From Rosa chinensis (taxonomy: Eukaryota; Streptophyta; Magnoliopsida; Rosales; Rosaceae): 64,000 nucleotides of DNA. The position numbers and the translations under genes are program-made. The notes below the pieces were generated by a model that worked only from the letters and a program-made list of their open reading frames with translations, had not been told where the DNA came from and did not search any database. The stretch lies in the NCBI RefSeq assembly GCF_002994745.2, contig NC_037088.1, positions 191,001 to 255,000 of the forward strand, in the 5' to 3' direction. Below, piece after piece: positions 32,090 to 45,014 of this stretch (positions are counted from its first letter, which is position 1; the number at the start of each line of letters is the position of its first letter).

Positions 32090-34182
32090 TGATAGGAGCA
32101 TAAAATGCGACGAATTTATAGTTTAACCCCTTACACTTTTGCTTAGTTATTTCATTAAAAAGATCAAACTAACTTTGTTATTTTCTTAGGAGGTTTGTGG
32201 AGCAACCATGGAGAAATAGGAGCTCAATTAAGGCAAGTTAAGGCTCGGATGTATAATAGTGATGAAAAGGATGAAAGATGACCATTTATGCAGTCAGAAA
32301 CAAGAAGGAAAGCTTGTGGAAAAATTCGTGCAAAACGGTTGCGGAGAAGCAGAAAACAGAATACTAGAAGCTGCCTTATTTTCTTCTGCTTTGGCGAGCT
32401 ATTTTGAAGAATCTTTGGGTGGAACTATGAAGAAAAACCTGACCAAATGAACTATAAATAAGATGAAACTTTCCAGATCCATTCTAGACATCCTAAAGAA
32501 CATTTCTTATGAAGAGTACAAGAGCTAGATAGGAGTGGAAGGCCTTTAAAAGATCGGTCCAAGTTTCTGACTAAAAGACAAAAACTGCAAATCGGACCTG
32601 AATGCATTCTGGAAGGATTTCCGGCCAAACTACTATTCCAAAAGCTCTGAAATTTTACCAGGATGATTTACATTCATGGAGAACCATTTGTTATGAAGAG
32701 GTCAAGGGCAAAATCAGAAGTTTTGATGGAGATCAATTGAAGTAGCAGAAAATCCACCATCATCATCACCCAAAAACCTAATTCCATCTTTTAGGGTGTA
32801 ATCATCATGTTTTCTCCATCATTACTTACCCTAATTTACTCTATCTTTTCCATAACTTTTTCCCTTGTTTTAGGGATCCATTACCACTATTCATATTTTC
32901 TATAATACTTGGTTTCTCTCTTTTTCTTCCATTCATCATTTCACTCTTCTTTCTCTTCCCTATATAAACACCTTCTCCTCTCACTCTCAAGAATACATTC
33001 CTTGATCCATTTCATCTCCTTGTCTCACCATTTCCTTAGTTATCACTTCCTCTCTTCTCATTCTCTCTCACATCTCTTCCATCACATATACACACCATCC
33101 ACTGCCCTAAATCAGAAACCACACCTCCATACTCTTCGCTCATCGTAGCTTATGAGATCCCTACTCTAAGGAGAAGCCGTAGCCTCCATCTTCCATCAAA
33201 TCATCTTCCAGCATCCTGTCGTACTCCTGCTTTGAAGACGCCTCAAGCTTTCTTGAAGAATAATCAAAGTGAGATCGTGATATCTACTACCCTCTACGGT
33301 TTATTCCTTATGTACTTTTCAATTTCAATATGTATATGTTTTTGGATTTCCAAACTATGAGTGAGTAATTTTCTTTGTTGAGAACTAGTATGAAATCCTA
33401 GTTATGTGATGGATTTTTAGCTTTTGAATCTCTTTTTCGATCGCAAGGTTTTGTGAATGCTTTGTTTGGTTTTGTTTTATAAAATCTTTTATATGTTTAT
33501 GTCTTAGATTGATCACCTAAAATATGAGCATGTAATTGGAGCTAGTTTTAAGGTGCAGTGCATTCACGGTCTTAAAACACTAAAGTAGTAAAGCCTACAT
33601 GTTAGGTGAAATCAAACAAATAGAATACATGCTAGGATGGCGTTGCTCACTAGTTTTGTACTCTAAAATCAATCTTTCCAAAGAGCTTAATGTGTTTATG
33701 TGTGCTTAATGAGTTAATTTGATAGGGTAGCGTTCTACACCTTGATTGCATATAAGCAAGCTTAGGATGCAGTGCGTTCACGGTTCTAAGTAATTTTGGG
33801 AAAAATAAGGCTTTAGCGGCGATCCTAAAGTTCTTGATTGGTTTTATTCACATGCCTTAGTAATTGAAGATTAGGTTAAATTGTCTTTCTCTTATCATAA
33901 CTAGAGGTGGATTACAAAGTTCTCAACGTCCATACATCTGATTTAGAATTCCAAAAAATTGCAACGTTTTCTTTCTTTTATTATTATATGCGTTCTTAAA
34001 ATCCTAACCCCCTTTCATTTAGTTTTTGAGTCAATTTTATTTTCTCTTTTCTTTCTTTATTTTTTGATAGTCTTATCAATTAACGTAATTCGTGAAAGTA
34101 CCCTCAATCCCGGACTAAACGATCCATGTTTATCCTATACTAACAATTGTCTTCTGCAGAGTAATTTTGTGCGCTTAATTCA
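32090..34182. mobile_element. lone LTR inserted in the Tat gag
   Basis: It starts TGATAGGAGCATAAAATGCG and ends TTGTGCGCTTAATTCA (TG...CA, 2.1 kb). It includes a T/C-rich leader and a CCCTATATAAACACC TATA box near 32958-32972. It separates gag sequence before 32089 from the gag zinc finger after 34183. No second LTR or internal region adjoins it, so it is a solo LTR or a truncated element. A clean target duplication was not found. Confidence 0.55.
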
Positions 34183-35790
34183 GGCGTACTATGCAATTAC
34201 CACAAAGACAGTGGCCACAACACGAATGATTGCAGCGCCCTAAAAACCGCAATTGAGTCACTCTACCGTGACGGAAGCTTAGAACAATACAAGGTCCGCC
34301 AACTAGCACCAGTTGTCACCAACATCGATCCCATGCATCATATCAACACAATTGATGGTGGTGTCCCCATCAGTAGCATGTCACATAGGGCAAGAAAGCG
34401 TTATGAGCCCACCAACCCCCCAAAAGAAGTCTTCAACATCCGCTACGACCGCTCCGCCAAAATGACCAAAGCTAGCTGGGAGCCAATCACTTTCTGCGAA
34501 GAGGAGGAACGAGGGGTCCATTTGCCCAACAACTACCCATTTTTGATTGATACAATCCTCAACAAGTGGTCAGTGGGTCGAGTGTTGGTGGATAGCGGAT
34601 CTATCATTAATGTCATCTTTAACGGCTACTACAAATAGCTTGAACGCAACATGAAATTCCTGCAAGATCACGAGCCCCTTCTCAGTTTCTCTGGTGACAT
34701 AACCAACCCTTGGGATCTGACTACATGTATTTGTCAATTGGAACCAACCAATGCATGACTGAGGTTCATACTGAGTTCATTAAGGTGGACTGTTTTAGTC
34801 CATACAATGCCATCATCAGCTGCGCTGCCCTCAACAAACTCAAGTACATCATCGCCCGTACATGTTGTCTATGAAATTCCCCACCCCTAACGGCACTGGC
34901 TGCGTCAGGGAAGTCAACAAATCGAAAAGGAATGCTACTCAACAACAATGGCAAGGTCAAAGAGTCGCCATAAGATCTTAACGGTGGTAGTGCTCCAGAG
35001 CTAATGGATAAAAACGATGACCCTAGGGACGGTGAAAAGAAATACATTAAGAAGGAACCTATCAACCCAAATATCACTCTGTGTCATCAGCATCTCCGAT
35101 GAGCACCCAAAGCGAATGGTGCGCATTGGCGCCCAACTCTCCCCTGAGATAAAGGAAGAACTCACCCAATTCTGAAGGGAAATGCTGCAATATTTGCTTG
35201 GTCATATGCCGACATGCTTGGAATTTCTCCCGACATCATAAAGCACAAACTCAGCATCAAACCATCCTTCTACCCTGTCATGCAAAAACGATGGGGTTTT
35301 GATGAAGAAAAATATCGAGCCATCAGGGAACAAAGCTGCAGGGCATGTGATTTATCTGCCAAGTCAACTACCCACAATGGATCTCCAACATGGTTATGGT
35401 CATCAAGACAATAGGAAGTGGTGGATGTGTGTAGATTTCAAGAATTTCAACCGGACATGCCACAAGGACAGTTCCCGCTACCACACATTGACAAACTGGT
35501 TGACGCCGGGGCAGGTCACGACTTACTCAGCATGATGATGCTTAGTCCGGCTACAAAAAACTCAAGATTCACCATGGAGACCAAGAGTGTACAACCTTCA
35601 CAACCGACAAAGAACTATATGACTATAATGTCATGCTTTTTGGCCTCAAGAATGCAAGGGTTATGTACCAACACTTGATGAAAGCAATGTTTGCAGAACA
35701 TCTGGGAAAAATTATTGAGGTATATGTCGATGACATGCTCATCATAAAGGCTAGCGGACACATAGCCAACTACCGCATCATATTTGTCAT
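34183..35790 (+). pseudogene. decayed Tat-type gag-protease-RT
   Basis: Plus strand: a CNYHKDSGHNTNDC zinc finger at about 34194-34235; a protease region about 34333-34638 with VLVDSGSIINVIF; and an RT region about 35214-35780 with KLSIKPSFYPVMQKRWGFDE, DYNVMLFGLKNAR and the catalytic YVDDMLIIKA. Frames change several times and stops intervene. The copy ends near 35790 without RNase H or integrase. Confidence 0.75.
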
Positions 35791-36330
35791 TGGTCTACAA
35801 CCTTAAGGGATACACATGGTGAAAATCCATGTCCCCACAATTTCCCCCCAACTACAGCATGCAGCGCATGTGTCGCATGGTGTGGTTGTATTAAACCTAA
35901 CTTGGCGGCATATTCTGAGGCAGAAGTGATTGTTGTATCTAGCCGTCTTTTCACTTCCTCATTTATTATGCTCCTTTGATTAATGCTCGTTTTCCCCAAT
36001 TAACCTTGATGGAATATCTTTCTTCAGAATCTTCCCGTTGGACTTCTTGCTTCCTTCTTTTTCAGGCTCTTTCTATCTAACAACTTGCTTTTTTCTTTCG
36101 TATATCTTCTGAAACCTTAATATTTTAAGAAAGACTAAATTTTTCGAACAGTACATGAACTAAAGGTAATTGTGAATTAACGTTCCTCACTTTACACTAA
36201 TTACATTTTGGTACCTGGACTATAAACCTGACTACATTTAAATACATGACGTTAACTTTTCTATTACAGGGAAGTCAACTAGCATATTTACAAGGGTAAA
36301 CTTGGCTTTTCAGTGAGCCCATCATCCTGA
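35791..36330. other. non-coding stretch
   Basis: No gene recognised. The sequence is T-rich and of ordinary composition. Around 36380-36430 a plus frame reads LQKLKGDLSYKVDPYTLRSG before a GTGAG donor; it looks exon-like but I cannot name it. Confidence 0.4.
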
Positions 36331-36587
36331 TGGGGTTTGGGGTTAGGGACTGGTGAAGTAGCAGTAGCAGAGGGGCCTCCAGAAGCTCAAAGGAGACCTT
36401 AGTTACAAGGTCGATCCCTACACTCTTCGTTCTGGTGAGATCATTTTACTTTCACACAGTATTATTATGCTTGGAGCACAGAGGAGGAGGAGTCATCGTC
36501 CGCCGTCGTGCTTGGGTGTCAGGAGGACAATGAACGTTCTTGGTCTGTTGGTGTTTTCTTCGGTCTGATGGATCTGTGTGAATTTGG

Positions 36588-36684
36588 TTTCAGCAAGTCT
36601 TATTGTCCCTACTGCATGACGATGAAGAAGATTTTCTCTCAAATGGGAGCCAATTTCAAAGCCATTGAATTGGTCGACCAAGAG
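36588..36684 (+). pseudogene. glutaredoxin exon fragment (CPYC type)
   Basis: The plus strand reads FSKSYCPYCMTMKKIFSQMG and then ANFKAIELVDQE. It has the CPYC redox motif of class I glutaredoxins and the following helix, then a GTCAGT donor-like site. The downstream half (the TVP and GGCD motifs) is absent from the next kilobases, so this is a fragment. Confidence 0.65.
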
Positions 36685-36910
36685 AGTCAGTACCTCTCTC
36701 ATTGTCTTTCAAATTATTAAATGGAGGCATAAATATTCTGATTTGATTAATTGGTTGCATCAGCGGCCACCCATCAACCGACGAACATCCAAAAACTGAT
36801 TGGTGGAGGCGCCACCATCCACAGTTAGCATTTGGGTCTTCGTTTTCATTTCCTTTATGGTTCTTGAATTGAAAATGGAAGTTGAATTTGCCGAAGATCC
36901 GAGATTGCCC

Positions 36911-36957
36911 CGGGGGGGGGGGGGGGGGGGGGGGGTGGGGGGAGGGAGGGAGGGAGG

Positions 36958-36989
<32 letters not shown>
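36911..36989. repeat. G-run followed by GGGA and GA repeats
   Basis: About 24 consecutive G, then TGGGGGG, GGGA repeats, and a GA microsatellite to about 36989. This could form G-quadruplex structures; the G-run length may also be unreliable in the assembly. Confidence 0.9.
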
Positions 36990-37001
<12 letters not shown>

Positions 37002-37499
37002 TAGAGCATATATACCTGTTAGTTTAGGAGGTGGTGGGTTTGGTGGTGCTACTCTGATTTTCAGTTTTTGTGGTTGAGTTGCTTCGCTTAGATTAACACA
37101 CTAGATTGTTGGTGCAAAAAATTTCGAGAGAGAGATTACCCAACATATAATCTCCCACATTCAATCTTTGAGAAACCCTAGACGCATCCATATTGCAATT
37201 GATCATGGGGAGAAGGGACTTGCAAAACAGAAAAACACTCCGACGCCCAATTAAATATCAATTTGAGAATAATATAAAATTAAAGAAATTAGACTGATAC
37301 TTGTTACTGTTGTTATCCATTCTCCTCCTCCCTTAATTCCTCCATAAGCTTGAAGATTTATAGTCATTGATTGCTTTTTCTTGGCCCATACTCTATGTTG
37401 TAGTGGGAGGAGTAGTGTTTGCATGTTCTCCACTACCCGATCATCTTTTACTGTATTTCACTTTAGCAAGTTGTTAGTCACTTTTGGGCTTTAATTTGT

Positions 37500-37989
37500 G
37501 GGCTTTGTTTAATGAGTGGGAGCCCAAAGCCAAAATTTTACACCTCCACAATGCCCCATTTTTCCTTTCCATACAAGCTCCGAGTGCAGGAAGGAAAAAC
37601 AATCATTTACGGGATACTTAAATAGAAATAAATTGTTAGTCCATAAGAGTAAAGAATAGCAACAATGATTCCATGCGTCAAGTACAAAATTAAACAAGAT
37701 TTATCAAACATATAAAAGAATAGGTAAGGCAAAATTAAGATAATGGGCTTTGTTTAATGAGTGGGAGCCCAAAGCCAAAATTTTACACCTCCACAATGCC
37801 CCATTTTTCCTTTCCGTACAAGCTCCGAGTGCAGGAAGGAAAAACAATCATTTACGGGATACTTAAATAGAAATAAATTGTTAGTCCATAAGAGTAAAGA
37901 ATAGCAACAATGATTCCATGCGTCAAGTAAAAAATTAAACAAGATTTATCAAACATATAAAAGAATAGGTAAGGCAAAATTAAGATAAT
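37500..37989. repeat. 245-bp tandem duplication
   Basis: The block beginning GGGCTTTGTTTAATGAGTGG occurs at 37500 and again at 37745. The copies are nearly identical (TCCATACAAG versus TCCGTACAAG; GTACAAAATT versus GTAAAAAATT). The third junction motif TAAGATAATGGG ends the array. No coding content. Confidence 0.95.
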
Positions 37990-38577
37990 GGGTGAGAATT
38001 CAAATCCAATATTATTTAAGGCCAAGGGTTTAACTTTTCTGAAAAAGCTATAAATGGCCAGAGGCAGCTACCGATTTATATCATGTGAAATAATGATGTC
38101 CCTTTGTGAATTAAACTGAGGATATACAGAAGAAACAAATTGAAAATGCATTAAGACATGGGCTAGGCGAAAAACATCAAATCACAATAGAAGGTTATAG
38201 AATAATTTTAGGAGAATGGAAATTCACGCTTCGTAATTTGTAATCTACACTCATTTCCTTTTTTGGTTGAATTTTTTATAAAAAGCCGAAATTTAAGTTA
38301 CTAAGAAAAGAAAAATGGAGTGTGGATTGTAAAATGGAGAGTGTGAATTTCACTCCCGTAATATTATGCCACTATTCTACCTCTTATGTAGTCATTCAGT
38401 ATTTAGAGGCAGACATACAGTTAGAACACCAGTATATACAACAAATTTTGTCATTCTTCCTGTCTATAGACCAAGAAATTGTAAATTCTGGCCAAGAAAT
38501 TGGTATATTATATGATACTGTTATTATTTAAGTAACCAACGCAATTTTTCCTCTGATATATATTTTATCACATAAAA

Positions 38578-41500
38578 GGGTAGCACCGTAGCACCGCTGG
38601 TTGTCCAAGAGAGCCATGGCATGATTTGCACTCTAGGCTTGATGGTCCAGCAGCGTATGATGTTCTGACCAACTTTGAGGAGCGCTGGTTAAAGGCTTCA
38701 AAACCACAAGGGATGAAGAAACTGAAAAGAACCTACAATGATTCTTTGCTCAAGTTGGAAAGGATTCCAGACATAATTGGAGCAGCCCATGCTGCTTCCA
38801 CTAGTGACAACGATCCTGAAACTTGGCATGTTCAGGTAATGATTATAACTGATTATTGAAGTTGCCCCTGGAACTTTGCTTGACTAGTAAATGGGTGAGA
38901 CCAAGTAAATCCTATATCCAAACCAAAAATAAAAAATAAGAACAGCAAACTATTAAAACTAATCTTTTCCGGGTGTTTCACCAATGCAGATCTTTCGTTC
39001 AATTGATTCAAACTCTGTTAAAGGTTTCCCAAAGGATCCAAAAGAAGCAAAAAGCAAGGTGAAAAACATTTACCGATAATTTTCTCTTTACTGTGACCTT
39101 TTGGAAGTTGAGTTTGAACTGGTGATTAATGTACAGAATCTGGTATGCGGAAAGAATGTGCTGATCGACATGAGCATACAAACAGCATATGTGAAGGCCA
39201 TCCTGTTGGGTTTGGTGCCTATCCCTCCTTGGTGGAGATATTTTGCATGGCATGAATGCATGATATTAATTGTTTGTGCATTCAAGGTGACAACTTATGC
39301 ATGGAAAATTGGTGCATGGTCAAGTGCATGGATTGGGTATAAATGCATGGTCAAGTTGATGCATTGGGAATACATGCATGGTTAAATTCATGTATTGACC
39401 TTTTTTAGTCTTCCTAGGGAGTTAATGTGGGAGATAGGTGGTTGATTCATGAAGGAGCATTGATGAAGTGAGTCTAGAGACTTCTATCAATGGTATAAAT
39501 ATATGAAGCTTGTGTGGAGGCAAGTAGAGGAGAGGTCTAGAGCAACTCTAAGGGTCTTTGTGTATAGAAGCAAAGTGAGTTGTGTTCAAGAGTGTGAATA
39601 GCTCTTGGGGTAGAGTGATCTTCTAGGTTGAGAGAGGGTGTACAAGGGGTATCCTATTGGATACAAGGGCTTGGGTTGGGCATAAACTTGAGCGGTGTAA
39701 TCTTGTACTTGTGTAATTCTCTCATTAGTGAAGGTGAAACTCTCCGAGGACGTAGGCAAGGATATTGGCCGAACCTCGTTAAATCTTGTTGTCTTCTTGG
39801 CTTGGTTATTTCTTCTTTCTATCTCTACTTCTAGTACTTGCGTGGCGGAGGGATTAATTTCCCTAACACATCCGTGCTGCCTAGCATTTCATATATATAG
39901 AGAATCAATATTTTATTGGGTCTTCATACAATTGGAATCAATACAAAGACTTAGGTGAGGAATATTTTCATTTGGAGAGCCCGTATTCATAGCTAAATAG
40001 GTAAAACTGCCTGCTTTTCAAGATTGAAAATAGTCATCATCTCTGTCAATGTAAAGAGGAACATTTTGGTTTGACGAGACCATATTGATAGCTTATGCCC
40101 ATACTTTTTAAGATTGAATTCATAGTAGATGAGTATGAGTTTTACAGTGCATGGGTTAGCGTGAAAGTACACAACTGTCTTTAAAACATTAGGACCATGA
40201 AAGAAATCATCTTTAAGTTGAACCTATGGTTAAGAGCCAGTTCATTGTAAGCTGTATATTTGAATCTGCAATCATGCTCCTATGGTTAAACTATCTGTTA
40301 ATGTTTATGCAGGTGCTAATAATTTGTTCCCATGGAAATTGCCCTTAAGATTGCTGAGAAAATCAGAGCACACGAGAGATTCGCTGCGTATATTGTTATT
40401 CCAATGTGGCCAGAAGGTGTTCCGACAGGTGCAGCAACACAAAGAATTCTATTTTGGTAGGTGGGCTTCATTTGTTTACTTGGTAGTTGATATCTATATT
40501 AGGAATTCCAAATTTTTAATGCACCTATAGTATTTCTTTAGTTAGTGAAATTTGTACCTGTTGAGGAACTGAGTAACTGGAAACAGGGGTAGATTAAATG
40601 GTTGTTTTCCAAATTGGAAATGCTCACTCATTGTTAGGTGTGCAACTCCTCTCGTGGCAAGGACATTAGGGCTGCAAGAAGATTATGATAACCCTAAGTT
40701 CCAACATCCACTTGAATCCAAATATCAATTGTAGAACCTATAGAGGAACTGAATGGGTTACATTGTTTTGGTTTATATCATTGTGTAGAACTGTTGTTTA
40801 AAGGGAAGGGTGAGAAAGGAGAGATTGTTAAGAAAAGAAATTATAAAATTCGATCATATGAGTGAATTGTACGATAGAAAACCCAGTGTACTAATAAAAT
40901 CTAAAGCAGTGTGGCTTACTTTATTTACTCTGAGGATCTTTTATTGATTGTTGCAGCACAAGACAATGCAAATGATGTATGAGACAATTTACAAGGCGTT
41001 AGTGGAAAAGGGGTTGGAGGGTGCATTCTGCCCCCAAGACTATTTAAACTTCTTTTGTCTTGGAAATCGTGAGGCTATAGATGGAAATGATACATCTGTT
41101 TCTGGAAGTCCTGCTGCAGCAAACACTCCACAGGTAAATCTTTTACCCCTAAAACTGCCAGTCATGGTACAAGCAAGGGCCCGTTTACTCTTCTAGGCAG
41201 AAGGTGCCTGTACCTAATAGCAGATTAGCAGCACACCGGATATGTCCTATTAATTTTCTGGGCGTGATTTGGAATGAGAGGAAGGTTGCAATATTTCTAA
41301 TATTTTACTGTTGTTAATTCCCAAGTTTCCTTGCATCTGTTTAGCATAAATATACTTATATATCTACTGCATCTCCTGTTTCCAGGCATTTAGTCAAAGA
41401 AGCAGGCGATTTATGATTTATGTTCACTCGAAAGGTATGATAGTCGATGACGAGTATGTAATAGTGGGGTCTGCAAACATAAATCAGCGCTCTATGGAAG

Positions 41501-41993
41501 GGACAAGAGACACTGAAATAGCAATGGGGGCCTACCAACCTCATCATACATGGGCAAGAAATCATTCTAGTCCTTTTGGAGAGGTAATCACAGTATCCAG
41601 ATTATATGCTGGTTTTGAGTTATTAGAGTCTGTAAAGGGACATAGTTATAACTGTTTGTATGCTTTTTCACTTATATGGCCTGAAGTTGCGAATGTTTTG
41701 GTCAATAGATATATGGATATAGAATGTCACTATGGGCAGAGCACACAGGAACCATTGAGGACTGTTTTAGAGAACCAGAGAGTCTTGAATGTGTTAGGAG
41801 AGTTAGAGCAATGGGTGGGATGAACTGGAAACAATTTGCTGCTGAGGATGCAACAGAGATGACGGGCCATCTATTGAAGTATCCAGTTGAAATTGATCGA
41901 AAAGGCAAAGTGACATCCCTTCCTGGATGTGAGAGTTTCCCCGACGTAGGAGGAAATATAACTGGTTCTTTCCTTGGCATTCAAGAAAATTAG
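38578..41993 (+). pseudogene. 5'-truncated phospholipase D (beta-like) pseudogene
   Basis: Exon-like pieces with PLD similarity: 38578-38835 (PREPWHDLHSRLDGP), 38990-39058 (IFRSIDSNSVKGFPKDPKEA), 39137-39203 plus 39874-39954 (NLVCGKNVLIDMSI, then HFIYIENQYFIG), 40313-40456, 40957-41133 (MMYETIYKALVEKG), 41386-41583 (second HKD motif [20 protein letters not shown]) and 41709-41993 ([15 protein letters not shown] to the stop). PLD hydrolyses membrane phospholipids to phosphatidic acid and needs two HKD motifs; the first, and the C2 domain, are missing. Lesions are a duplicated GTAGCACC at the start, a 665-bp solo LTR inside one exon, TAG at 39882-39884 for a conserved Gln, and a one-base deletion near 40331. 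Intron borders are mostly preserved, so this is a genomic duplicate, not a retrocopy. Confidence 0.9.
39204..39868 (+). mobile_element. solo LTR (copia-like) in the PLD exon
   Basis: It begins TGTTGGGTTTGG and ends CCCTAACA. The 5-bp target copy CATCC flanks both sides (39199-39203 and 39869-39873). Removing the LTR and one target copy restores the PLD reading frame across the join. The internal region was lost by LTR-LTR recombination (inference from the single LTR with a perfect TSD). Confidence 0.92.
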
Positions 41994-42565
41994 ACAATTT
42001 GATCACCAGTTCACTTTGATTTAGAACAGCTCAGTTAGTACGGTTTTGAAACTTTTTTGCTTCGTTTAGCATACCCATAGCATTAGACACCATCCTTAAA
42101 AATTCGACAGGAAATATAAGTGCTTTTAGGATTTTTCCCTATTTTTTCAATTTCATTCTTTGGTAGACCAACTCGCTTCCTTGGCATTCAAGGAACCCTG
42201 ACCATTTGGTCTGCCTGTCATCACATCCAGATTGTTCAGAAAAGAATTCCAATAAAATATACTTGTACAGTTTGGTTCTCTTTTGTTGTTCAACAACCCA
42301 TTGTACAACTCTGCCAATTTGGCACATTACACTATTGATATCTCCTGCTTTGCAGAATAACATGTCCGATTATGCATCTTTGCTTATGTGTGGCTAATTT
42401 GAAGCACTGTGTTTAAATAATGCAAAAACAATGTTAATCTTGCTGTATAAGTATAGGCAACAATGAACTTGATCAGATAAAGAGTGAGGGTCTTGTACTA
42501 CACTAGACTACACTGGTTGCTCATTCTTTACATGTGAAATGCGCTATCAAGAACAGTAATAAATC
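41994..42565. other. intergenic, 3' region of the ataxin-10-like gene
   Basis: No gene. A short repeat of the PLD terminal sequence (CCTTGGCATTCAAG) occurs at 41967 and 42179. The minus-strand gene's 3' UTR probably occupies the right part. Confidence 0.4.
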
Positions 42566-44171
42566 TCATGAGATATTAACAAGCTTCGGACGTCCAGTTT
42601 CTGGATTCATCTCTACTCGAAGACCAAGTCGAGCAAGGTCAGGCACATCGACAGACCCTTGAAGTTCCAATTCAGCCACCGCCTGCTGATTTTCTTGGTT
42701 CCGCTCCAACAAGTTCCTCACACACCAAATGCCCCACTCCCTTAAGTACGGGTTGTCATCATCTGTTACACACTGTTGCAACAGCAGAAGAAGCCCGTCC
42801 TTTCTCCTAATCTTATCTTGCACAAGCTTCCTTCCATATAAACAATTGCCAATGACTCCAACTATGTCTCTCCGAAAACCTTTGTATGGACATAGTTTTG
42901 ATGTAGAAGAATTTGATCCATCTTGGTCCTCAGCTTGGTTGATAGATTTCCTAATTATTGCTGGCGGCTCAAGTTCACGAAGCAAACACAAAAGTAATTC
43001 AATGAGACCAGAGGAGAGCAGAATATCCACAACATCCATCGTATTCTCTGTTGATCCTCTTAGTGTTCCTTGGGCACATATATCTCTCAAGATTGTGAGC
43101 GAGTATCCTAGGACATCTATCTCAATAGAGCCTGTTGGAAGTCCAGACCTGCCTCTTGTTGCATAACTAAGAACTCTGATGGAGTTCTTGAATATTCCAT
43201 AAACGCACAAAGCAAAATCATTGGGAACAGTTATCTCATTGAGACGCTCATTCAAGATCTCTGATACGTTTTCCAACAAAAATTCTTGCTCTTTCGAGAA
43301 AGGCTCTTCCCCACGTTCTGTATCTTCACCATTCTCATTTCCACCAACACATTGTAAACTAGAGAAAAGTGGCCGGAAGAAAGGTTCCTCTAAACAAATT
43401 CTTGAAAGAAGCAATTTGTACCAATCTTCTCCAAAACCAACTGGTTAGACAGACAAAACATAAGAAGATACAAATTAGCCTCATACATGAATACAAGGTT
43501 TCAGCAGAGAAACTTAATTGAAGCTAAATGTAAGAAGCAATAAAAAGAATATATCCATAATTACCTGCAGCAGCAGTCTTTACAATCTCCTTCACAATAG
43601 TTATTCCAAATTCACCACAAAGTGGTGCAACCAGTTCAGGGGTTCCATCACAACAAGTGTAGATAATCATACACAGAGGACCACAAGTCTTCTGGCTACG
43701 AACTCTTGCAAGAGCAACAAATTTTTCTGAGAAGAGTTGCTGCCAAATTGCATGCTGCTGTCGTTCTCCAGCCAATGCAGCATTAGCCAGAACTTGCAAG
43801 CCCACACAAATAATCCCAAAATCTGGCTCCAGAGAAAGGTTTGCAGAACTCAAAACATTCGATATGATTGCAACTCCATTTTGCTCAACAAATGAGTTCT
43901 GATTTGCTTCCTCCCCCGCACACAGATTTCTTAAAAGCCTTAAAGACAATGTCAGAAGGTGTTGATCAGAAGGGTACGAGAGAGATTGAATGAGCTGGAG
44001 GACTGTGGGGAGAACATTCTTAGTGGCAAGGTCTTCGCGACCATCAGCCGTTTTACAAGCTTGTATCAAATCTTCCAAGGATTTTACAAGTGTAGATGAG
44101 TTTGACACACTTAAAAGTGTCTGGAGAACATCTTCGGGTACAGAGCACTCTTGCAGTGCTGTATCATCCAT
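42566..44171 (-). CDS. ataxin-10-like ARM-repeat protein (MEE50-like)
   Basis: Two coding exons: 44171-43565 and 43440-42566, intron GT...AG, giving 493 residues ending KLVNIS. The start MDDTALQECS is chosen because upstream in-frame residues lie in a leader with an apparent intron. The N-terminal half is helical ARM-like (LRLLRNLCAGEEANQNSF; GLQVLANAALAGERQQ). The C-terminal block CPYKGFRRDIVGVIGNC... to LREWGIWCVRNLLERN is the conserved ataxin-10 domain. The Arabidopsis relative is, from memory, the MATERNAL EFFECT EMBRYO ARREST 50 gene. In animals ataxin-10 supports cytokinesis and neurite survival; the plant biochemical role is not known to me. No frameshift or stop is present, so this is the most normal gene in the window. 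Its promoter side is only about 200 bp from the Helitron end at 45015. Confidence 0.92.
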
Positions 44172-44810
44172 TACTAAATCAAATATCAACTCAACGCAAA
44201 ACAAACAACTCCTACAGCTAACTTGGCGATAAAACAACACTCTGGTCAACAACCACAAGTAGTATTTGATCCTGCACAGATATAACACAAGACCAAAAGC
44301 TAAGCTTTACTGCAATGTAGTCTTAAGATTACATCACATGATCATCATCTAACAAGTATAAAATCTATACTCATAACTATACACTCATCTCCACTAAACC
44401 TGGAAACCCATTTCTCTATATCGTGAACCCATCTCAATCAGTACAGATTGTGTTCAATTCAAAACTGAAATTAGAAACCATATATCTCTAATTTCAAGTT
44501 TGACACTTATATATTCTTCTGTATAGACAAGACAGTGCAAAAGCCATTGCAGATGGGTATGAATTCCTCAAGCTCACTATTTGAAGCACCACAGAACTGA
44601 AGCCAATTAAACAAGGATTAAAGAAAGACGACATGAAATCTAACAAATCTGATGAGCAAATGAAAAGTGATAAGGAATAGAACCCAATTCGAAATTGTAC
44701 AACATAGAGAAAACAATATCGATCAATTCAGCAAAGGAAAAGTTTTTACCTGATGGTAAGAGACAGCAGATGTACAAGCTCAGATATGGGTTTTGGGACT
44801 AGGGTTTAAC
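44172..44810 (-). promoter_or_regulatory. 5' leader with a probable UTR intron of the ataxin-10-like gene
   Basis: On the minus strand a donor, CCATCAG/GTAAAAAC, lies at about 44750 and an acceptor, CTGTGCAG/GATCAAAT, at about 44275, leaving short non-coding exons upstream of the ATG at 44171. The leader region ends near 44810. No clear TATA box was seen. Confidence 0.5.
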
Positions 44811-45014
44811 GCAAAGAGGACGACACTGACCAATAAGACAAGGGTTTAGAGTTAAAGGTAAAACCCTACTTCCATTTTCTTCTTGGTAAATAACGATTTT
44901 TTACCGCGTTTCAACTAGTTTTCACCTCAAGCCTAGGCCTTTCCATCAAACGATTTTTTTGGATTTATAGACAATTTTCATTTTAAAGGCAAAAGTCGAA
45001 AAACTAGCCCAACA
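44811..45014. other. upstream region of the ataxin-10-like gene
   Basis: T-rich with no motif I can name. It ends at the T target base next to the Helitron CTAG terminus. Confidence 0.4.
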
